A stretch of 11,061 bases of DNA from Ruminococcaceae bacterium UBA5904. GTDB lineage: Bacteria > Bacillota > Clostridia > Oscillospirales > Acutalibacteraceae. Shown here piece after piece: positions 7,776 to 11,061 of this stretch (within the stretch, counting starts at the first letter, position 1; each line of letters opens with the position of its first letter). The position numbers and the translations under genes were made by a program. Location: NCBI GenBank assembly GCA_002431305.1, contig DJEG01000130.1:7047-18107 (forward strand), in the 5' to 3' direction. Below the pieces are notes generated by a model. The model had not been told where the DNA came from, ran no database searches, and saw only the letters and a list, made by a program, of their open reading frames with translations.

Positions 7776-9140
7776 TTATTCAATACTCGAAAGAACCTTT
7801 GCGATAACGGGTCCGGCATTCGCAAGTCCTCCGCCCGCGTTTTCCACAACTGCGACAAACGCGTACGGAAAATTTTCATCCTGCGAGAAACCGACGAACC
7901 ATGCGTGCGGTTTTTTATCGTCTCCGACCTCGGCAGTACCCGTTTTTCCGCAGAGGGTAAGGTCACCGAAGCGGTAATCACCGTAATAATTTTCAACGTT
8001 CGAACGAAGAAGCGTTTTCATCGTCGAAGCTGTCGACGGAGATATGTTAATCTCCGAATCTTTATTTTCATTTTTGTAAACAACGTTTCCTTTTTCGCTC
8101 GAAACCGACTCTACGAAATACGGCGTTACGCTCGTTCCGCCGTTGGCTATCGCGCCCATATAAAGCATCATCGAATACGGGTTTATAAGCGTTGTATACT
8201 GACCTATGCCCGCCCAGCCGAGATCGGCTTTGCTTATTCCGCCGTCGAGCTTGAAACGGCTTGAAGAAGTGTCAACTCTGCTTGAATTGTACGATTTGCC
8301 CATACCGGTCTGTTCGAACGCGGCGGTCAGTTTTTCACTTCCGAGTTCGTCGGCAATCTGAGCAAAAGCCGAGTTGCACGAACGGTTCAGAGCCTGTTCA
8401 AAAGTCACGGTGCCGTGAACGTCACTGCAGATAACTTTTCCGTCGCCTGCGTCATACTCGCCCGTGCATTTAAAAGTACGTGTAAATATGTCGCCTATAT
8501 TTTCAACGGCGGCGAGAGCGGTCACGGTTTTAAACGTTGAACCGGGAACGTAAAGACCGTTGAAAAGCCTGTTTATATATATTCCGTCGTATTTGCCGGT
8601 ATCGTCTGAATCAATATCATCTGGCTTATCGAGAATGTCAAACGACGGAGCCGAAACAGCGCAGATAATCTCACCCGTTTTATAATTATAAACTCCTACG
8701 GTACCTTTTCTGCCGTCGAGTGCTTTATATGCAGTAACGCAGAGATTCGCGTCAAGCGTCAGCTTCATCGAATTTTTATCCTCCGCATTAACGCCGAAAA
8801 TAAGACTGTAGCCGGAAAGCTCCTTTTTAAAATTCGACTGAATTCCGTCGGCAATAAATCCGCTGTTGTCGCCCAGAATATGAAGCGTCGATTTTCTTAT
8901 ATTTTTATCGTCCGAATAATATCTTTCGCCGTCCTTCGAGTACGACAGCACTTCGCCGTTTCTGTCGTATATGTCTCCTCCCGCAGTCAGAACGCCGTGA
9001 GAGAACAGATGATTGTTTGCAGTTTTCAGTGCATATTCCTCGGCATGGGTAAATATCGAAAAAATGAGCAGAACCGCGGCGGCGGTAAATACGACAGAGA
9101 GAACGGCTATGATAAATACCCGTTTATTAATTGTCTTCAT
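7776..9140 (-). CDS. Class B penicillin-binding protein (transpeptidase, PbpA/FtsI-like)
   Basis: A 454-residue bitopic membrane enzyme that crosslinks peptidoglycan stem peptides outside the cytoplasmic membrane. A single N-terminal helix (about 8-30) is followed by a short pedestal domain (33-130) and the transpeptidase domain (about 145-452). Catalytic motifs are complete: SxxK is S201-T-F-K204 in YVPGSTFKTVTA, SxN is S254-C-N256, and KTG is K399-T-G401 in CGKTGTAEV. It is shorter than FtsI or SpoVD and lacks PASTA repeats, matching the compact PbpA type found beside FHA and RodA-like genes in actinobacteria and Clostridia. The ATG overlaps the stop of the SEDS gene (ATGA), as expected for a polymerase-transpeptidase pair. 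I infer a role in elongation, division or sporulation wall synthesis; which one cannot be told from sequence. Confidence 0.95.
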   Translation of the reverse strand: MKTINKRVFIIAVLSVVFTAAAVLLIFSIFTHAEEYALKTANNHLFSHGVLTAGGDIYDRNGEVLSYSKDGERYYSDDKNIRKSTLHILGDNSGFIADGIQSNFKKELSGYSLIFGVNAEDKNSMKLTLDANLCVTAYKALDGRKGTVGVYNYKTGEIICAVSAPSFDILDKPDDIDSDDTGKYDGIYINRLFNGLYVPGSTFKTVTALAAVENIGDIFTRTFKCTGEYDAGDGKVICSDVHGTVTFEQALNRSCNSAFAQIADELGSEKLTAAFEQTGMGKSYNSSRVDTSSSRFKLDGGISKADLGWAGIGQYTTLINPYSMMLYMGAIANGGTSVTPYFVESVSSEKGNVVYKNENKDSEINISPSTASTMKTLLRSNVENYYGDYRFGDLTLCGKTGTAEVGDDKKPHAWFVGFSQDENFPYAFVAVVENAGGGLANAGPVIAKVLSSIE

Positions 9141-10426
9141 CTCTTACCCGCCTTCTTTCTCGAAAAAAGTCCGGGATAGCTTCTCGAATCGGCCGCCTTT
9201 ATAAATGCAAGCAATCCCCACGCGCATATCATGCTCGAGCCTCCCCTGCTTATAAACGGAAGCGTTACGCCCGTCATCGGCAGAAAATCCGTCACTCCGA
9301 ACACGTTTAAAGCAGTCTGAATAAGAAGCATTCCGGCGGCGGCGCACGAAGCTATTGAAAAAAACGTGCTTCGCGCGTATTTTGCATTATACACGGCGTA
9401 AACGCTGAGCGCGGCGATTGTAAATACAACCAGGAATGCTGTAAGCATGCCCATCTCCTCGCCCATGAGTCCGAATACGAGATCCTCGCTCGCGGCGAAA
9501 ACATTTCGAAGATATCCCTTGCCGAGTCCGACTCCGAAAAATCCGCCCGAGGCAAAGTAAATAAGCGTTCTCGTCTGCTGATATCCCGAGGAGTTCATAT
9601 ACTCCCAAATGTGTCTGTAATTCTGAAATCTCGATAAAACATACGGTTTTACCGTTATAATAAGGATTCCGCCCAGAAGCGCGGCGGCTCCTATCAAAAA
9701 TAACGTTTTTATATCTCCCGAACGCATGAACGCTATGAGAATAAACGTTGCAAAGAATATGAGCGCCGTTCCGAAATCGAACATCAAAAACAGCAGTCCC
9801 ACGCACGCGACGGAAAACGCTATATATGAAAGCAGAGAACGGGTATTCTGTAATTTATCGAGAGTAGCCGCTCCGACATATATAAACGCAAGTTTTACAA
9901 TCTCCGAGGGCTGGATTGAAATGCCGTGAAAATAAACCCAGTTTTTCGCTCCGTTTACAGGTTCGGCAATGAGATATGTAAGTCCCAGCAGTCCTATTGC
10001 GGCAATGGCCATCGGTATACGCATATACGCCGTCCGCTTGGTGTCCCGCATGAACTGAACCATTACGATAAACATTAGGAGTCCCGCAATTACTGCGATA
10101 AACTGAACCCTGAGCTTTTCGGGCGACGCGCCCGCCGTCAGGAGCAAACTTATCGACGAGAGGGTAAACGCGGTCATCTCGATTCCTATATGCGAATTAA
10201 TTACAATTGCAAACACAAAGAAATAGACCCATTCAATAATTGCATATGCGGAAAATATAATGACCGTTTCGGTAAAATACTCGCTGTCATAGTCGTTTAA
10301 GAGCGTGAATGAAGCAAGAAGCTGAAACATTGTAATACAAATCATTATAAGAAGGTTAACAAGTCCGTAAACGCTTCCCGGTCTGCCGTAGGACATTTTT
10401 ACGCTTTTGGCGCCGTTTTTTTTCAT
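9137..10426 (-). CDS. SEDS-family peptidoglycan polymerase (FtsW/RodA/SpoVE)
   Basis: A 429-residue polytopic membrane protein, about ten helices, of the family that polymerises lipid II into glycan strands together with a class B PBP. Recognisable motifs are GAKNWVYFHGISIQPSEIVKLA (159-180), MFDFGTALIF (215-224), GVGLGKGYLRN (298-308), ASEDLVFGLMGEEMG (312-326) and LPFISRGGSSMI (389-400). D315 falls where the essential aspartate of RodA/FtsW lies (TDFIF in FtsW), so catalytic capacity looks intact. The extra N-terminal hydrophobic segments before residue 110 resemble the longer actinobacterial RodA-like proteins. It overlaps both neighbours by 4 bases: the FHA stop at its start and the PBP start at its stop. 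Whether to call it RodA, FtsW or SpoVE cannot be settled here, so I give no symbol. Confidence 0.95.
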   Translation of the reverse strand: MKKNGAKSVKMSYGRPGSVYGLVNLLIMICITMFQLLASFTLLNDYDSEYFTETVIIFSAYAIIEWVYFFVFAIVINSHIGIEMTAFTLSSISLLLTAGASPEKLRVQFIAVIAGLLMFIVMVQFMRDTKRTAYMRIPMAIAAIGLLGLTYLIAEPVNGAKNWVYFHGISIQPSEIVKLAFIYVGAATLDKLQNTRSLLSYIAFSVACVGLLFLMFDFGTALIFFATFILIAFMRSGDIKTLFLIGAAALLGGILIITVKPYVLSRFQNYRHIWEYMNSSGYQQTRTLIYFASGGFFGVGLGKGYLRNVFAASEDLVFGLMGEEMGMLTAFLVVFTIAALSVYAVYNAKYARSTFFSIASCAAAGMLLIQTALNVFGVTDFLPMTGVTLPFISRGGSSMICAWGLLAFIKAADSRSYPGLFSRKKAGKR

Positions 10427-10959
10427 CTTTCTCTGCGCCCCCTTCCGCGTTCCGGAGTACCGGCGTTTTGTCCCGCTTTACTGCGCGCTCTTTCATCCCG
10501 AGGCATACGCCTTCTTGATATCCTGACGTTCTGCGCACGTCCGCCTGAGGCGCGCGAAGCCGGCGGATCTCCGTCATAGAAAGTAAACTCGCCCGCGCCT
10601 ATCTGTATAACGTCTCCGCTTTTAAGCTCGGACTTTTTGTCAATCGCCTTTCCGTTTACAAACGTACCGTACGAAGAATGCGTATCGTATATCATCCATC
10701 CGTTCTGAGAATTCGACAGCACCGCATGAAAACGCGATACTGACATATACGTCAGCACGATATCGCACGTTTTAGCTTTGCCTATAGACGTTTCGGCATG
10801 GCTTATATCTATAAGTCCGCCGTCAAAATTATCTACAAGCGTCGCCTTTATCGTACGTTTCGCAGGGCGGATAAACAGCGAAACGACAGAAACGGTAAGA
10901 ATTATAAGAAGCAATACAAACATGGCGCCTCTTATTACGAACGCTGTTGTAAACGTCAT
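10423..10959 (-). CDS. Membrane-anchored FHA-domain protein with arginine-rich tail
   Basis: First gene of the operon. From the preferred start it has 178 residues: an N-terminal helix (about 4-31), a cytosolic FHA domain (about 38-131), and a basic tail (132-178). FHA landmarks are ETSIGKAKTCDIVL (56-69), SVSRFHAVL (73-81) with S75, R76 and H78, and SSYGTFVNGK (95-104) with N102-G103. FHA domains bind phosphothreonine peptides; the usual GR before the loop is GK here (K61). The ATG at 10959 is favoured because GGGGAGGG sits 7 bases upstream; an in-frame ATG at 10980 would add seven residues but has no good ribosome site and only about a 14-base leader. It overlaps the SEDS gene by 4 bases. 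By analogy with mycobacterial and clostridial FHA-RodA-PbpA clusters it probably regulates or scaffolds the wall synthase. No kinase or phosphatase gene is in view. Confidence 0.92.
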   Translation of the reverse strand: MTFTTAFVIRGAMFVLLLIILTVSVVSLFIRPAKRTIKATLVDNFDGGLIDISHAETSIGKAKTCDIVLTYMSVSRFHAVLSNSQNGWMIYDTHSSYGTFVNGKAIDKKSELKSGDVIQIGAGEFTFYDGDPPASRASGGRAQNVRISRRRMPRDERARSKAGQNAGTPERGRGRRER

Positions 10960-10966
10960 ATAAATT

Positions 10967-10974
10967 CCCTCCCC
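10967..10974 (-). promoter_or_regulatory. Ribosome binding site deciding the FHA start
   Basis: On the - strand GGGGAGGG lies 7 bases before the ATG at 10959. The alternative ATG at 10980 lies upstream of this site and would be read through it, which argues that 10959 is the true start. Confidence 0.8.
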
Positions 10975-11000
10975 GGACATCTTTAAAGTAATACGTATAT

Positions 11001-11029
11001 ATAATATAATTAATTATAAGAAAAGTCAA
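11001..11029 (-). promoter_or_regulatory. Sigma-A type promoter for the six-gene wall/ABC/PI-PLC operon
   Basis: Reading the - strand, TTGACT (11029-11024) is a 5/6 match to the -35 box, followed by exactly 17 bases and TATTAT (11006-11001), a 5/6 match to the -10 box. Transcription should start near 10994, giving a leader of about 35 bases to the ATG at 10959. The surroundings are AT-only, consistent with an UP-like region. A 14-bp palindrome (11005-11018) sits in the spacer. No other convincing promoter was seen inside the operon, where genes overlap or are separated by 12-17 bases. Confidence 0.75.
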
Positions 11030-11061
11030 CAAATTTAATATTATTATAATAATTTCAAATA
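11030..11061. other. AT-rich flank upstream of the operon promoter
   Basis: This 32-base edge is almost entirely A and T and has no coding content. It includes ATTATTATAATAAT (11040-11053), a perfect 14-bp palindrome. It could contribute to promoter strength or belong to a divergent promoter, but the window ends too soon to tell. Confidence 0.4.

Noticed and set aside
9387..9806. 139-codon open frame on the - strand inside the SEDS gene
   Set aside because: Out-of-frame shadow of a gene with intact SEDS motifs; composition is unlike a real protein and no separate ribosome site stands out.
10416..10423. Run of eight A on the coding strand just after the SEDS start codon, a possible slippage or phase-variation site
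   Set aside because: It simply encodes Lys-Lys-Asn at a typical basic N-terminus, and the frame is intact; one short run is not evidence of phase variation.
10960..10980. Longer FHA start at the ATG at 10980
   Set aside because: The strong GGGGAGGG site is correctly spaced for the ATG at 10959, and the upstream ATG has only a weak AAAG-like site and a very short leader.

Overview
The window looks like chromosome from a Gram-positive anaerobe of the Clostridia (Bacillota). The pointers are strong GGAGG-type ribosome binding sites, TTG and GTG starts, tightly packed co-directional operons, moderate GC in genes with AT-only spacers, a sigma-A type promoter, and a FHA / SEDS / class B PBP gene set. 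Genus cannot be named from the sequence alone. I see no rRNA, tRNA, mobile element, CRISPR array or phage gene.

Two transcription units converge at about position 2540. The left unit (+ strand, 1-2506) holds the 3' end of a sialidase-like BNR-repeat protein, a fumarylacetoacetate-hydrolase (FAH) family enzyme that overlaps it by 4 bases, and an MFS transporter of the organophosphate:phosphate antiporter (OPA) type. It reads as a small catabolic operon: a glycan- or glycoside-directed protein, an enzyme acting on a keto-acid or diketo-acid intermediate, and an importer for an anionic or phosphorylated solute. The actual substrate cannot be deduced. A 13-bp perfect stem followed by a T-rich stretch lies between the two units.

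The right unit (- strand, 10959 down to 2580) is one uninterrupted run of six genes behind a good promoter at 11001-11029. In transcription order it encodes a membrane-anchored FHA protein, a FtsW/RodA/SpoVE (SEDS) glycosyltransferase, a class B penicillin-binding protein, a MacB/LolD/FtsE-type ABC ATPase, a 1185-residue FtsX-like permease with a long extracytoplasmic coiled-coil insert, and a PI-PLC X-domain protein. Genes 1-3 are linked by ATGA overlaps and genes 3-6 by gaps of 12-17 bases, most with their own Shine-Dalgarno.

The first three genes form a known type of peptidoglycan synthase module: SEDS polymerase plus transpeptidase, with a phosphothreonine-reading FHA partner. What stands out is its coupling to a FtsEX/MacB-like machine whose coiled coil could reach into the wall, and to a signal-less PI-PLC-like protein with altered active-site partners. 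My working idea is that the ABC pair is a mechanotransmitter or exporter acting with this wall synthase. That rests on gene context, not on direct evidence.
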